From contig OY744525.1 of assembly GCA_963556195.1 (NCBI GenBank), positions 47,381,648-47,445,647 of the forward strand: a stretch of 64,000 nucleotides of DNA. Direction: 5' to 3'. Position 1 is the first letter of the stretch; every line of letters begins with the position of its first letter. Shown here piece by piece: positions 1-11,690 of the stretch. The notes under the pieces are model-generated. The model was not told the origin of the DNA, made no database searches, and saw only the letters and a list, made by a program, of their open reading frames with translations. Both the position numbers and the translations under genes were made by a program. The DNA comes from Sepiola atlantica. Lineage: Eukaryota; Mollusca; Cephalopoda; Sepiida; Sepiolidae.

Positions 1-170
1 GGAGAACTTATTTGGGCTTTGAATACTATGTTATTTTGAATATTTCGTCAGGGTTTACTTGTAAGATGAAGTATCCTCATGCCAGGTTGTCCTGACAAAC
101 CCCTATACAGAGAGACCGTAGACACTCGAGGATGTTGTCTAGTAGGTAATTCAAACTCTCCATTACTGTA
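1..170 (+). repeat. Dispersed repeat family 1, copy 1 (partial)
   Basis: This stretch matches the copies at 840-1300 (same strand) and 2050-2420 (opposite strand). The shared core includes 'gccaggttgtcctgacaaac' and a block around 'actcgaggatg'. No coding capacity is visible and the family is not recognised. It runs off the window edge. Confidence 0.75.
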
Positions 171-642
171 TGTGAACTAATGTGTGTGTATGTATGCATA
201 TATTTGTATATATATATATATATATAAACTAGTGTGTGTGCTTGTATGTATGTATTTCTTGTACATAAGCTAGTGTGTATATGTGTTATATAAGCTCGGA
301 CGTGTGTCGTGGTGGATAGTGAGGGACCTATTTGATTAGAGACTCTTTTTGGGACGTTGTCTAAGAGGGAAAGACTAATGGATGGTGCACCAGCCCACAT
401 GTGTCAACAATACTCCATGCATAACAGATGGTGGCTTTGTAGAGATATAGGATACGGTTAGGTGTGAGAAGTTTTCTAGCATGGTAGAGGGAGCCCACTT
501 TCTTTGCAGCAGACTTGGCAATGTCTTCTATGTATTTGTTCCAATTCATGTTACCTGTGGATGTTAGGCCGAGGGGTTTGAACGTTGGACTCTCAGATCT
601 TGTGTTATTTTCCATGGCAATCGGTGGTTGAAGAGGTTTCAT
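77..642 (-). pseudogene. L2/CR1-like LINE reverse transcriptase fragment, broken
   Basis: The minus strand encodes the connection region that follows the RT catalytic core in L2/CR1-type non-LTR retrotransposons. Recognisable pieces are 'FKPLGLTSTGNMNW' (about 560-600), 'ILYLYKATICYAWSIVDTCG' (about 400-460) and, after a frame change near 400, 'MWAGAPSISLSLLDNVPKR'. In intact elements this region lies between the RT thumb and the C-terminus. The fragment has no catalytic YxDD motif, a frameshift, and a GT/TA microsatellite at about 180-245 in place of the downstream coding sequence. It is a dead 5'-truncated insertion. Related fragments lie at 18960, 26090, 30040, 35830, 39000 and 47170. Family assignment rests on protein motifs only. 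Confidence 0.7.
181..245. repeat. GT/TA microsatellite
   Basis: Alternating gt, gtat and ta dinucleotide runs interrupt the LINE fragment. Confidence 0.9.
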
Positions 643-721
643 ACGTTCTCATACATTTGAATACAAATTCCAACTGAGTTTGAAAGCGAATTCAAGCGGT
701 ATTTTTCAAATGCATTTTGGG

Positions 722-742
722 TGACGTCAGTGCGTGACGTCA
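722..742. promoter_or_regulatory. Paired TGACGTCA (CRE-like) palindromes
   Basis: Two perfect TGACGTCA octamers lie at 722-729 and 735-742, 13 bp start to start. This is the consensus of CREB/ATF sites. No transcript start is evident nearby, so activity is unknown. Confidence 0.4.
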
Positions 743-839
743 CCTTTTCTTTAGTACTTAAGATCATACAGAAAGTGCGTTGAAAGCTCAATAGTACTTA
801 GAACACTAGAGCTCAAAATTCGTAAATATTCACTGTTTC

Positions 840-1300
840 TTTTTTAGGATTGCGGTTTTGATGATGAGACCAGTTGACCATTCCTTGGTTTTAGAATTCT
901 ACTTCTCAAACTTTGATTAAGTAAATCAGTGAAGAATATTAATTTTTTCCTCTCCCTAATGAACCAATTAACTGCGTTATAGTTTATTTTCATTGTGGTC
1001 TTTGCTTGGTTTTGCTGGATTCCAAGACCAGAATTCATCTGGTCTGGTGGAATGCCAAACTTAGTGTTGTTACTTGTAGTATCATTACGTGGAGAAAGTG
1101 CACCATTCCTCGTATGAGTCAGAGTGTATCCATTCCGAGTAGATCTTATTTAGGCTTCGAATACTATGTTATTTTGAACATTTAGTCAGGGTTTACTTGT
1201 AGAGTGAAATATCCTCATGCCAGGTTGTCCTGACAAACCTCTGTACAAAGAGATCGAAGTTGCTCGAGGATGGTGTCTATAGGCATTCAAACTCTTCTCA
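840..1300 (+). repeat. Dispersed repeat family 1, copy 2 (longer)
   Basis: It shares the 1-170 core and extends it upstream. It is matched in inverted orientation at 2050-2420, which repeats the 'gtatcc..cattcc' and 'ggtctggtggaatgcc' blocks as reverse complement. Short ORFs inside are not convincing. Confidence 0.75.
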
Positions 1301-1789
1301 CTTATGTGACCAATTATAGTTTTAAAAGATCTTTTTCTAAGTTGAAGACAATGAAGAATAAACAGAGAAGTATCGTTCAACAAAACTAAATAATCTAATA
1401 TTAATGAACATTGAACAAGAATTTTTGTCTGAGATTGACATTCCTGATATCATAAACAAGTTGTACCAAATCTAGAAATCATCGCTTCAGTTTTATATCA
1501 TACTGCCAGGAAGACCCGGCGTTCCCTGGGATTGAATTAGAAACTTTATGAACTCCTGATTCAAATTCATAAAACGATATTACTATTTTTTTTTTACACT
1601 TTATAAATACAATCTTTAGAGTGGAACCCAAGGATGTAATCAGCACTGAGATCGGATGTAAGTACAGTGACATTTATTAAAATAATTTTCAGAAAGTTTA
1701 AATCTTTTGCACCCGGTAATGACTGACGGAATAAGAATAATCTACCCTCCTGGATGAATTGAAGGGTTCAGTTAGAAATTCCGTACAGG

Positions 1790-1990
1790 TTTCCGAGTTC
1801 GATATAAAGATTGTCAAGTTTGAAAAGATGCATCTGCAGAAGGCCGGAGGTTACATCGGTTGAAACATCGTGAAAATAACAACCAAGAAGACAAAAGTAG
1901 TCAAAATAATCCAAATAATACAAGTGAATATATTCACAACGTTTCAGCCGATGTAACCTCCAACCTTTTTCTGGAAAGGACTTGGACTGC
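1790..1990. repeat. Foldback hairpin with 'cgatgtaacctcc' arms, copy 1
   Basis: The left arm, near 1838-1875, reads 'ggccggaggttacatcggtt' and is inverted at about 1935-1972 as 'agccgatgtaacctcc'. The loop holds 'aaaataatccaaataata'. The same hairpin occurs at 3200-3370, and single arms occur at 2800, 21470, 38100 and 63930. The 'gaaacgttgtgaaaataac' context resembles Penelope-like element ends, which is inference. Confidence 0.65.
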
Positions 1991-2049
1991 CAAGCACACA
2001 CATAAGTACATACACATACATGCACACACATAAACACATATACAATAAG

Positions 2050-2420
2050 TTTAAATTACCTACTGGAGAGTTTGAATTACCTACAAGACACCATCTTCGA
2101 GTGTCTTCGGTCTCGCTGTACAAGGGTTTGTCAGGACAACCTGACATGAGGATACTTCACCCTACAAGTAAATTATGACCAAATATTAAGAATAACATAG
2201 TATTCGCAGCACAAATAAGATTTCCTTGACACGGTTATACACTGACTCATATGAGAAATGGTGCACCTTCTCCTAATTATGTTACCTCAAGTAACAGGAC
2301 TTAGCTGGATACTCCACCAGACTAGATGAATTCTTGTCCTGGAATCCGGTAAGACCAAGAGACAACAAGAAAGATATACTATAACAAAGTTAACTAGTCA
2401 ATTGAGGCATGGAAAATTAG
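2050..2420 (-). repeat. Dispersed repeat family 1, copy 3 (inverted)
   Basis: This is the reverse complement of the 880-1300 copy, sharing the 'ttgtcaggacaacctg' core and the 'atactccaccagactagatg' block with scattered differences. Together with copy 2 it forms a large imperfect inverted repeat. Confidence 0.75.
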
Positions 2421-3180
2421 TGTTCTTTACTGCTTTTCTAAGTCAACATTTGAAAGGTGGATGAGAATGTTGATTGTACACTCGAATATCTATGTATCTC
2501 ATATAGAAATCAAGTGTTAGTCTCAGAAAGGGGCCCTTTGATTTCTGAGACCTTACTGAAGTAAAATGTAAATAAAAACAAGTAGCAATGTAAAACACTA
2601 CTTGGCACGAATAAATTGGATGTTTCCCCGAATCCATTGTAAATAACAAAAAGGAAGGAACAGAGAAACGATAGAAAAAAAAGAGAAGAATTAGAAATAG
2701 TTTGGTAAATAAATATTAAGTTTAAAAATCATCCGAATATTCATCTTTCTAGAAAGGTATTATTTGGATTATTCGGACTACTATTCACATCTTGGTTGTT
2801 ATATTCACAACATTTCGGGCGATGTAACCTTTTTCAAGTGTATCTTTTCGGACTGGGTAATCTTTATGTCGAAATCGAGAACATATACGGATTTTCCAAC
2901 TGAACTTTTCATTTAATCCAAGTGAGTAGATTGTTCTTATTCCGTCAACCATGATCGGGTAGAAGTGTTAACCATTATGTTATTCTTAGTTATTATCAGT
3001 GTAACGGATAAAGGTGTTGATTAACAATCAGTTCCAAGTGACAGTCTTCTGGAGGTTGAAGGTTCAATCCCTACTATAGGCGATGATAACTAAGAAATAA
3101 TATAAAAATTAACACTCCTACATCTTCATGGTTGACGGAATGAGAAAAATCTACACCGTCGATTAAAATTCTGTATAGAT
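2421..3180. other. No gene seen; repeat debris
   Basis: AT-rich sequence with one hairpin arm near 2800-2840 and a block near 2590-2640 that recurs at 3520-3560 ('attggatgttt..ccgaa'). No coding signal was found. Confidence 0.5.
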
Positions 3181-3199
3181 TCCCGAGTTTGACATAAAT

Positions 3200-3370
3200 A
3201 TTCACAAGTTCGAAAAGATACACCTGAAGAAGGTCGGATTTTACATCGGCCGAAACGTTGTGAAAATAACACTAAAAAAAAAATGAGAAAAGCAGTTCGA
3301 ATAATCCAAATAATGTAAGTTGGTTCACAGCGTTTCAGCCGATGTAACCTCCGGCCTTTTTTTCTGGAAA
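3200..3370. repeat. Foldback hairpin with 'cgatgtaacctcc' arms, copy 2
   Basis: The left arm at about 3225-3265 ('ttacatcggccgaaacgttg') pairs with the right arm at about 3325-3358 ('cgtttcagccgatgtaacct'). It has the same architecture as the hairpin at 1790-1990 and is followed by a TG/CA-rich microsatellite at 3385-3495. Confidence 0.65.
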
Positions 3371-3559
3371 AGACTTGGGCCGTCAAACATACACATATAG
3401 ATAGACTGACAGACGGTGCGCATACACACTCACGCACGCACAAATACACGCACACACACACACATACATAAACACATACACGCACACACATACAGAAAGA
3501 AGCAGTACAAGAGACAACTTGGGACGAATGGATTGGATGTTTCTCCGAACCCTTTCTAT

Positions 3560-4020
3560 TGGAAAAAATCCGGATAGATTAATAAACAATTTAGTTCAAT
3601 CTTTATGTAGTTGTCAGGCTGCGGGAAGAAGGGGGGGGGGCAAACGAGGTAAGAGAGACAGCTTCTTATTCTTGTTCCTGGCCATTCCATCCGTCAATGT
3701 CTGTTGTCAATGGCAAATATTGTGTCGAGGACCAGCGGCGGCGAAGGCCCGATCCGTACGGCGAACGAACGAATGGTGTGTCAATATTCGCCATTTTTTT
3801 TATATTACTTATTTTCTATGGTGTGTCAATCTATTTCATTTTTTTTATTTTATTTTTTTTAACTTTTTTTTGTTTATTTTTTTTTTTTTTTGTACATCTT
3901 CAAATGAGAAAAAAAGAAGAAAAGTCGAATTAAGGGAACAGCAACGGAAGATAACGAATAAGAAGAAAAACGAACTTCTTTTTTTTTTTTTATCTCTTTC
4001 CTAATGTTTGTAGACTTTCA
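3560..4020. other. No gene seen; T-rich low complexity
   Basis: It contains a G run near 3633-3641 and long T runs at 3795-3890 and 3978-3990. ORFs here translate to low-complexity Phe/Leu strings and are not credible. Confidence 0.6.
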
Positions 4021-4690
4021 AATAAGGAAGAAAAAAAGGAAAGAATGAAATAGTTTTTAAATAATTGATGGACGATTAAAAGAAAGAATAAACGAAACAC
4101 GGAATGGACAAAAAGAACGGACGAAGAAATAATTAACGAAAGGAAGAATGGACTAAGGCTTAAAAGAACGAAAGAAAGAGTGAAATACATAAGGAATGAA
4201 TGTAAGTATGAATGAATGAAAGAGTGAAAGAAATAGTGAAGAAAATAATAAAAGTATGAAATAAAGAATGAATGAAAGAGCGAGAAAAAAGTGAATGGAA
4301 CGAAATAACGAAATAACAAATGAAAGAACGAACGAAAAACGAAAGAATAAAATAATGAATGAAAGGATAAATGAATGAAAGGAAAAAAGTGCAAAAAATA
4401 TAAATTAATGAAAGCCCAAAATAAACGACCAGGGGAGGAAACACCGAAAAAAAAGGAATGAAAAACTGAAAGAAAGAAAGAATGAATGAATTAAATAATG
4501 AATGAAAAAGTGAAAGAAAGAATGCGCAAAAATTACTAAGGTATAATAAACGAAAGAGAAAAGGAAAAATGAGCGTGAGGAAAATGAATGAAGGCGTGAA
4601 TGAAAGAAAGAATGAATGAAAGAGTAAACAAAAAGATGAAAGAAAGAAAGAAGACGATAGAAAATAAAACAAGAACATAGCAGAGACGTA
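4021..4690. repeat. Purine-rich (GAAA/GAAT)n tract
   Basis: About 670 bp of almost pure A/G on this strand, with repeated 'gaatgaatgaaag' units. Minus-strand ORFs encode only Ser/Phe/Leu low complexity. Confidence 0.9.
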
Positions 4691-4789
4691 AGAAAGCATA
4701 GGTTCGCCTGAACACGTAAGGATAGACCAAAGTCTTATCTGAGCCTTACTTCTCCATATTGTATGAACTATTCCTGAATTTATGCTATG

Positions 4790-5200
4790 AAAAAGCTGAT
4801 AATTCAAAAGCTATTTATCTGATCAAGTTGAAATTTTGCATGGTAGTTACTGTTATCAAAAAAACATCAAGTGTATCCATCAAATTTAGAAAAAATCAGA
4901 AGTTGAAATTTCGTCAAATGGCCAAGATCATAAAAGACGCGGGAGTTCATTGGCTACAATATGGGCCAAGTAGCGAATCTCTACGACCAACAGAACCAAA
5001 GTTATCGCCAAAAATGCGTTTTTCACCTTTTCCGTAACCTTGACCTTTGATCTAGATATCCCAGAATCAAATCATTTCTAAATTAGACCATGACCAAGTG
5101 TCTTGATCAAGTTTGATTATGATTGGTCAAAGGATGTGAACGCTCGACTCTACATAAACAAACAAACAAACAAACAAACAAACAAACAAATATAGTGACA
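4790..5200 (+). repeat. Dispersed repeat ending in (CAAA)n, probable retroposon 3' end
   Basis: Low-copy-looking sequence with 'ccttgacctttgatctagat' at about 5037-5056 leads into a (caaa)n tail at 5158-5190. An oligonucleotide-repeat tail is typical of LINE or SINE 3' ends. The family is not identified. Confidence 0.4.
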
Positions 5201-5329
5201 AACAAACTCGACCGAAAACATAAACTCTTATGAAGGCAATGAAAGAAGTAACACGAACAGAAATAACCTATTGTTTGAAGGAAATTCGTAATTCTATGTG
5301 CGTGTCTGGGGAAAAAGGTCCTTATTTAC

Positions 5330-5510
5330 GTGCCTCCACACGATGGCAGGGTTAGACACAAAGTCGGTTTTAATGTGGGGGCAAAGGGGCATTCTGGATT
5401 AGGACATTAAATAAAATTACCTTTGTCTAGAAGGATTTGTCCTTTGTCAGAAATGATTAAGTGTAGTATCAGAACAGATACTACACTTTGCACTATTTAT
5501 TTACAGAAAA
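5330..5510 (-). repeat. Degenerate U2-snRNA-like repeat fragment
   Basis: At 5472-5503 an inverted pair 'gtgtagtatc'/'gatactacac' matches the 'gtgtagtatctgttc' segment of the U2-headed SINE described at 20919. The rest is too diverged to align by eye. Confidence 0.35.
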
Positions 5511-5639
5511 TATTTTTTTGAAAATTACATTTAAAACAAATTAGGCACGAGGCAATCAACTGCACTTTGCTCTTTAGTCAAAAGGCCGAAGAACTAGAGT
5601 ATCGGATTCAGTTTAACCTCAATCAGGTTATGGTAAACG

Positions 5640-5780
5640 AAATATGATAATATTCATTCTCTTTGTGGTCACTAGGGACTAGATTAGTGAATGGGGGATA
5701 AAAAAAGATACTTTTTATTGTTACCGGTAGCTATCTAATTAAAAAACAACAACACTGAAATTAGGTCAAACAGTCAGTCA
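5640..5780. repeat. Dispersed repeat shared with 47440-47570
   Basis: Both places share 'attctctt', a 'tagattagtgaatggggga'-like block and 'aacaacactgaaa.tagg'. The family is unknown. Confidence 0.5.
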
Positions 5781-5814
5781 GATTTCTGTTTGTTTCTTTC
5801 TATTATATTGAACC

Positions 5815-6020
5815 AGTTGCCAGAGATAGAAAGGGATAGAAAGACATATAGAAAGACATATACAAAAGAGGAAGTCGAAAGGAGAAATAGACGAGAGGGA
5901 GATGGGAGAGGGTATATATATAGAGAGAGAGAGGGGGATAGAGATAGAAAGGGAGAGGGCGGTTGGGTGAGAGATAGAGAGAGATAGGGCAATCAGGAGA
6001 AAAGGGTAGAGAGAGAGCGA
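5815..6020. repeat. GA-rich tract
   Basis: Repeated gaga/gata units. The translated frames are low complexity. Confidence 0.85.
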
Positions 6021-6044
6021 ACTTTAAAAAGATGTTAAACACAC

Positions 6045-6047
6045 TCA

Positions 6048-6121
<74 letters not shown>
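6045..6121. repeat. (TTA)n microsatellite
   Basis: About 25 uninterrupted att/tta units. Confidence 0.97.
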
Positions 6122-6299
6122 TATTTTTGTTATCCATGTACCGGGCAACACCAGGTAGCCTTGCTAGTCTATTCTAAAGTGACTATTTGCTTTTATTTAC
6201 TGGAAAAGAAGAAATATGTTCACACCCAAAATAGACAAACGTACTCCTTGTCATAAATTTACCCAAACTTGTGCAACAACACGTAAAGTGAGAGAATGA

Positions 6300-7145
6300 G
6301 GGGATGGGGAAGGAGGCGAAAGCGAGAGAGAGAGAGAGAGAGAGAGAGTTACGTAGTACGGCTAAGCCCGAAAAGGATGAAAAAGAAACATGAAAAAAAA
6401 AAAGAATAAATGAAAGAGCAAATCAAAAATAAAGAACTAATGAAGGAACGATCGAAAAAAATAATGAATGAAAGTAATGGACCGAAGGATGAAGGAATGT
6501 GTAAGAAACGAAAGAAAAAGATTGCAATAAATGAACGAAATAATAAAAGAAAAGTGAAACAAAGGATGAACGAAAGAATGAATGAATGAAATAATCAAAG
6601 TGGAAAAAAGAAAGGATCAACGAAAGTAGAAAACACTGAACGAAAAAAAAAAAGAAATGGACGAAAGAATAGAAGTAATTGACCAAATAATAGAAGAAGG
6701 AAAATCATGGATGAACGAAATGACACCAGAAAAAAAAAATGAACGAAAAACGAAAAAAAAAATAGCGAAATAAAGAATGGATGGTAGAATATAAAGAAAA
6801 AGAAAAAGAATGAATAAACGAAAGAGTGAAAGAAAAATTGAATGAAAGAATAAAAGAAAGGAAAAATGAATCAATGAAAGAATAATCGAAAGAAAGAATA
6901 AGCGAAAGAACAAATTAACTAAAGAACGGAAGCAATGGACAAAAGAATGAAAAAGGAAAAATGAAAGAAAGTAAAAGAGAAAAAATGAATGAAATGTTAA
7001 AAGAAGATCGAAAGAGAGAATGAAAGAAAGAGCAGAAGTAATTGGCTAAAGAATGACAGAAAGAATAATGAACGAAAAAGCGAAAGAGAAAAAGAAGGAA
7101 AGAACGAAAATAGGAAAGAAATATTAAATGAAAGAATGAAATAAC
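6300..7145. repeat. Purine-rich (GA)n and (GAAA/GAAT)n tract
   Basis: A pure (ga)n block at about 6325-6350 is followed by roughly 750 bp of 'gaaagaatgaa' units resembling the 4021-4690 tract. Confidence 0.9.
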
Positions 7146-7204
7146 GCATTTTGTTTTCTATCCTCTTTCATTCATTCATTTTTCGCTGTTTTATTAAAAC
7201 GTCT

Positions 7205-7449
7205 GGTATAATTAATGAGAGCGAGGGAGGGGCGGAAAGAGAGACAGGGACAGAGAGAGAGAAAGAGAGAAAGAGAGATGAAGAGAAACAGAGAGAGGAA
7301 GAAAGAAAGGGAGAGAGGAAGACATACATACATACAGAGAAGGGGCTGGTGACAGAGAGAGAGAGAGAGAGGGGGAGAGAGAGAGATAGAGATAGAGATA
7401 GAGAAAAAGAGACAGCGACAGAAGCAAAGGCAGAGACACATACATACAT

Positions 7450-7486
<37 letters not shown>

Positions 7487-8110
7487 GACGACGGACAGGT
7501 TGAAAGAAAAAAACATGGAAAAAAAAGAAAGAATGAATGAAAGAACAAAACAAAAGGGAATAATGAAAGAAAGTAAAAAAGAAAAAAATGAATGAAAGAA
7601 TGAAAGATCGAAAGAGAGAATGAAAGAAAGAGCGGGAAAAGTGTAGACAGACAAAAAGAGAAAGAGAGAAAGAGACTGAGAGAGACAACGAGAGGGAGAG
7701 AGATACATACAGACAGAAACAGAGAGAGAGAGGAAGTGACAGAGAGAGAGAGACACACACACACAGACACAGAGAGATAGAGGGAGGGGAGAAAAACAGA
7801 GAGAGAGAGAGGTGGCGAGAAAGAGTGAGAGAATAAGAGAAGTAGAGCGAGAGAGAGGGAGAAAAGGAGAGATGAAGACATACATAGAGGCAGAGAGACA
7901 GAGAGGGGGAGCTAGTGGCAGAGAGATAGAGAGGTAGATAGCGATAGAGATAGACAGACATATAGAAAGAAAAAGAGAGAGGCCGCGAGAGAAAGAGAGA
8001 GATACATACAGAAAGAGACACAGAAAGGGAGAAAGAGAGAGAGAGGGGGGTGGAGACAGGGGGAGAGGGCTAGTGAGAGAGGGGAGAAAGACAGACAGAA
8101 TAAGTGAATA
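7205..8110. repeat. Purine-rich GAGA/GACA tract
   Basis: About 900 bp of gaga repeats with interspersed (gaca)n at 7450-7485, cata blocks and gaaa blocks. The very long ORFs on the minus strand here are compositional artefacts. Confidence 0.92.
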
Positions 8111-8271
8111 AATGAATGGAAGAAGGAAAGAAAACAAGAGAATAGAAAATGCAAACAAAACGAAGAACATTGCCAAGAATAATCTACAGGGACATTTTTT
8201 TTTTCGTTACTGGAAAGAAGAAAAATGTTCACACGCCGAATACACAAACGTACACATTGTCATAAATTCAT

Positions 8272-8287
8272 GCACACACACACACAC

Positions 8288-8336
<49 letters not shown>
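8272..8336. repeat. (CA)n microsatellite
   Basis: About 30 ca dinucleotides with one or two substitutions. Confidence 0.97.
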
Positions 8337-8337
<1 letters not shown>

Positions 8338-8339
8338 AC

Positions 8340-9180
8340 ATTACACAACAACACGCAAAGTCATATAGTTCGACTATGCAAAAAAAAAACACCCTTTCCT
8401 ATTATGTTGCTATCATTTGTCAATTTTTTGTGAGGGGAGAGTGGGAAAAAAAGACATCTCCGAACAAATCGACAGTCTGGTGCGGCTGAAGAGTAAACGC
8501 GTTCTTCAAATAAAGCAGCCAGAGAAACATTCGTCGGAAATGGAAAAGGGGACAGCGAGAGCGAAAGGAAAAGAAGAACAAGAAAAGAAAAAAAAATTCC
8601 ATTTTATCATGATTAATGACATTTTTGTTCACCATCTTATTTCTTTTTATATCCTATGTTATTTATTTATCTCCATCACTAGTGAGTCCTTTCTACTACA
8701 CTCCCCCCTCATCGAACACATCCTACTCTTCAATTCATTGTTTTGTCCGTTTCTTCTTTACAGATCTCTCTTTTTTTTCTTCTTGTAGACCTTTACACAC
8801 CAACTTGTACTTTTGCACCTTTCTTATTTTTCTCTTCCTACTTCCGCTCCCTTCTCTCTCCGCGTCCATTTCCATTCCGAAGCCTTCTGGGAGCGACACT
8901 GGACATTGCGTATGTTTTATGGTACCTTTAGGAGAATGATATTTAGCTTATATTTTATTTGAGCAAAAAACAAAACTTCGTGTCTTTTTTTAGATTGTGA
9001 AGAAAATTAATAAGTATGAAATAGCAAACTTTTAAAACATCCGTTATAAATGTGTAATACTTTCTGATGACTGATCATCTTTTGCGGCACTGATGAAAAT
9101 GATCCATTATATAGGACGGCGCCCCAAAATTATATATTTAATAATATATATAACAAATACTGACCTAAAAAAGTCATGGG
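8340..9180. other. No gene seen
   Basis: Mixed-composition sequence with ORFs of 60-125 codons that match nothing I recognise. 8860-8940 is moderately GC balanced but has no splice or promoter context that I would trust. Confidence 0.4.
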
Positions 9181-9209
9181 TGATCTCGTACAGGGTGACT
9201 CCACCAGAA

Positions 9210-9720
9210 AAAAATGGCACTCATGGAATCGTTAATAAAATTCACAATCCTTTCTGAAATCAAACCATATTTGGTACAAATAAACTTAAATCTATGCCTG
9301 GCTTGTCCACCAAGTTTCAGTTAAATAAATGTCCAACAGTCTTAATACGATGTGTAAAATTGACAATAACTCTGGCACACTCCTTTTTTGGCACTACCTT
9401 GACTTTGTCTGTGATAGCCCTTTTCAATTCATGGATTAGTCTGAAGATTGTTTTGATAAACATGATCTTTGAGAAAAACCCACAGATGAAAATCTGAGGA
9501 GATACGGTCCAGCGAGTGTGCAGCCGATTTAGCATCACACTTCTTACTGATGAAACGTGGTCCTCAGTGTTATAGAACAACGATAAAATAAAGACTGTTG
9601 GATATTCATGACTGAACCTTGATGGACAAGTCAGACATAGACTGAAGTTTATTTGCACCAAATATGGTTAGATTGCGAAACAGATCGTGAATTTTATTAA
9701 CGATACTATGGGTGCAATTT
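9210..9720 (-). pseudogene. Mariner-family transposase C-terminal remnant with inverted flank
   Basis: The minus strand encodes a typical mariner C-terminus: a degraded 'SPQIFICGFF' in place of the SPDxxLWG motif that carries the last catalytic Asp/Glu, followed by 'ELKRAITDKVKVVPKKECAR' and 'VNFTHRIKTVGHLFN', which fits the usual '..RVxxxFxxRIxxCxxxxGxHLE' end. Upstream catalytic domains are missing. The flanking 9215-9330 is repeated in inverted orientation at 9605-9720 ('ttaataaaattcac'), so the copy is rearranged. It has no intact ORF and is non-functional. Confidence 0.7.
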
Positions 9721-10040
9721 GTAAGGTGGGGATCACCCTATACTTAAGGGCAATTAAGCTTCAGTCTATGTCTGACTTGTCCACCAAGTTTCAGTTATGA
9801 ATATCCAACAATCTTTGTTTTATCACCGTTCAATGATATGTGGGGACACTTTGGTGATCGTCTCATCAGTAAGAGGTGTTATCCTGAATAAGCTTCACAG
9901 TCACTGGACTGTAAAACCCCAGATTTTTATCCTTGAGGTTATATTAAATATAATGTCTATCAAAACAATCCCTATACTATTCCTAAAATGAAGAAGGCCA
10001 TCATAGCCAAAATAAATTATTTATAACACAGATATGCACA
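9721..10040 (+). pseudogene. Second mariner remnant, opposite orientation
   Basis: 9755-10020 repeats the 'tctgacttgtccaccaagtt' flank seen in inverted form at 9605-9640. It reads into 'HWTVKPQIFI' (about 9900-9930), the degraded SPDxxLWG region, then stops. Confidence 0.55.
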
Positions 10041-10194
10041 GTTCGAACATATCATTGAGCTGTGATAAAACACAGACTGCAATGTTAATTAGGCCACTCA
10101 GACACTATAACAAGTGACACAATCATCAGCAAACTGAAGTATTAGTATTGTATTGTAATCTATAATATTATAATACACATTATATCTCTGTTTC

Positions 10195-10195
10195 A

Positions 10196-10251
<56 letters not shown>

Positions 10252-10350
10252 AGCTATGAAAATATATTTATGGCAATTAAGCTACACAGAGGCTCCCGCG
10301 TTTCATCCCCGGGGGGAATCTTCAGGCTAATATATTTTCATAGCTTACTA
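10195..10350. repeat. (TA)n array followed by a foldback hairpin
   Basis: (ta)n at 10197-10247 leads into arms 'agtaagctatgaaaatata' (about 10248-10266) and its inverse at about 10330-10349. The loop contains 'cgcgtttcatccccgg', similar to Penelope-type 'gaaacg' hairpins. Confidence 0.6.
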
Positions 10351-10452
10351 CCTAGCTCTACTTACGTATTGAGCACTGTTGAAGTAAATACTGAAAATTG
10401 ATACGTAAAAAAATATATCTCCTCATAAATTTTTATGTGGATACATGAAATA

Positions 10453-10454
<2 letters not shown>

Positions 10455-10516
<62 letters not shown>

Positions 10517-10718
10517 ACTCATATTCAAAAACAAGAGACCAGTAAATAAAAAAATAACAGCGTCGTCTTCTACAAAATCTCTCTGCTTGACAAAGCTAGG
10601 TTTCGCAAAACGAAAACATAAATACATGAAAGTTAAAATGAAAAAAAAAGATCTGTCTTGATTTTTATTATTATATTCTGCATCCTCTGTGCTTGTAGGC
10701 GTTTGCCTCAATTTTATG

Positions 10719-10765
<47 letters not shown>
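10455..10765. repeat. Two (TA)n arrays
   Basis: TA runs lie at 10455-10511 and 10718-10762, separated by unassigned sequence. Confidence 0.95.
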
Positions 10766-10768
<3 letters not shown>

Positions 10769-10918
10769 CATGTAACATTCAGTATATATTCTGAAGACTG
10801 GCAATTTAAACAGCCAGGTTTTATATCTAAATTGGCAAAATTTTCGAACAATGAAACAAACTCAGTTACATTTCAGGATGAATTATGAATATAAAAGATC
10901 ACCATTCCGACCACAAAT

Positions 10919-11690
10919 ACATACACACAGATGGATCTAAGGATGAAGACGCAGTGGAAAGTGCTAGCATCCCGGTAGCAAAGAATATGCAAAGAGACTG
11001 TCAAAAAAGTAGGATCAATTTACACTGCTGAGATAACAGCCATTAATTTGTCATTTAACAAAAGCAAAAACAGCAAGTCAAACAAATTAATGGTAGGCAC
11101 TGAAAAATAAAAATATGAGCAATCTACAAATTATTCAATTTTGTAACAGAATCAATAACCTCGGCTTCAGGAAATCAATAATCTTCTGTTGGATAACTCC
11201 CCATATGGCATTCGTAGAAATTAAAATGTGGATAAAACTGCAAAACAAATGTCTATACAGCATCAACACTAAAACCCAAATTCTCTATATGGATCTAATA
11301 CCAGCAATTAAAAAACTCATTACAAATAAATGGCAATTTGTTTGGAAAACCTATACGAAAAATAAACAGATAAAAATCCAACAAACGATCAAAGAAAACG
11401 ACTAGAGTTATAGAAGAGTGAAAAAAACGAAGGTAAATCTTGTCCAACTTCACATACATAACATGCTCATATCTGCTTAAAGGAGAAGATCCTCCATTCT
11501 GTATTGGTTGCTTCGCTCTATTTATAGAGAAACATATATTGGTGAAATCTATTGATTTCAATGAAAACCGCTTTAGTCATTACCGGATTGGTTACCCGAA
11601 GTTCTCAGCAGGTCAAGCCGAACAACGTTTACGGATTCTTGAAAGAAGTAAAATTGTACAAGAAATCTAAATACTCCACCTGCCTTCTAG
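10919..11690 (+). pseudogene. LINE C-terminal fragment with RNase H remnant (I/Nimb/LOA-like)
   Basis: Frame fragments read 'YIHTDGSKDEDAV' (about 10919-10957), the start of a LINE-type RNase H with its first catalytic Asp, then 'IIFCWITPHMAF' (about 11180-11215), corresponding to the 'WIPSHxGI' motif, and 'YLLKGEDPPFCIGCFAL' to 'KHILVKSIDFNENR' (11466-11567), the Cys/His end region of these elements. Several stops and frameshifts break it. No RT region remains upstream. Class by motif order; clade not certain. Confidence 0.65.

Noticed and set aside
4160..4807. 215-codon minus-strand ORF resembling a membrane protein
   Set aside because: Hydrophobicity comes from the (GAAA/GAAT)n purine tract read on the other strand.
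7168..8176. Very long minus-strand ORFs (up to 334 codons) rich in Ser, Leu and Phe
   Set aside because: They are translations of GA/GACA microsatellite; there is no complexity, start context or domain.
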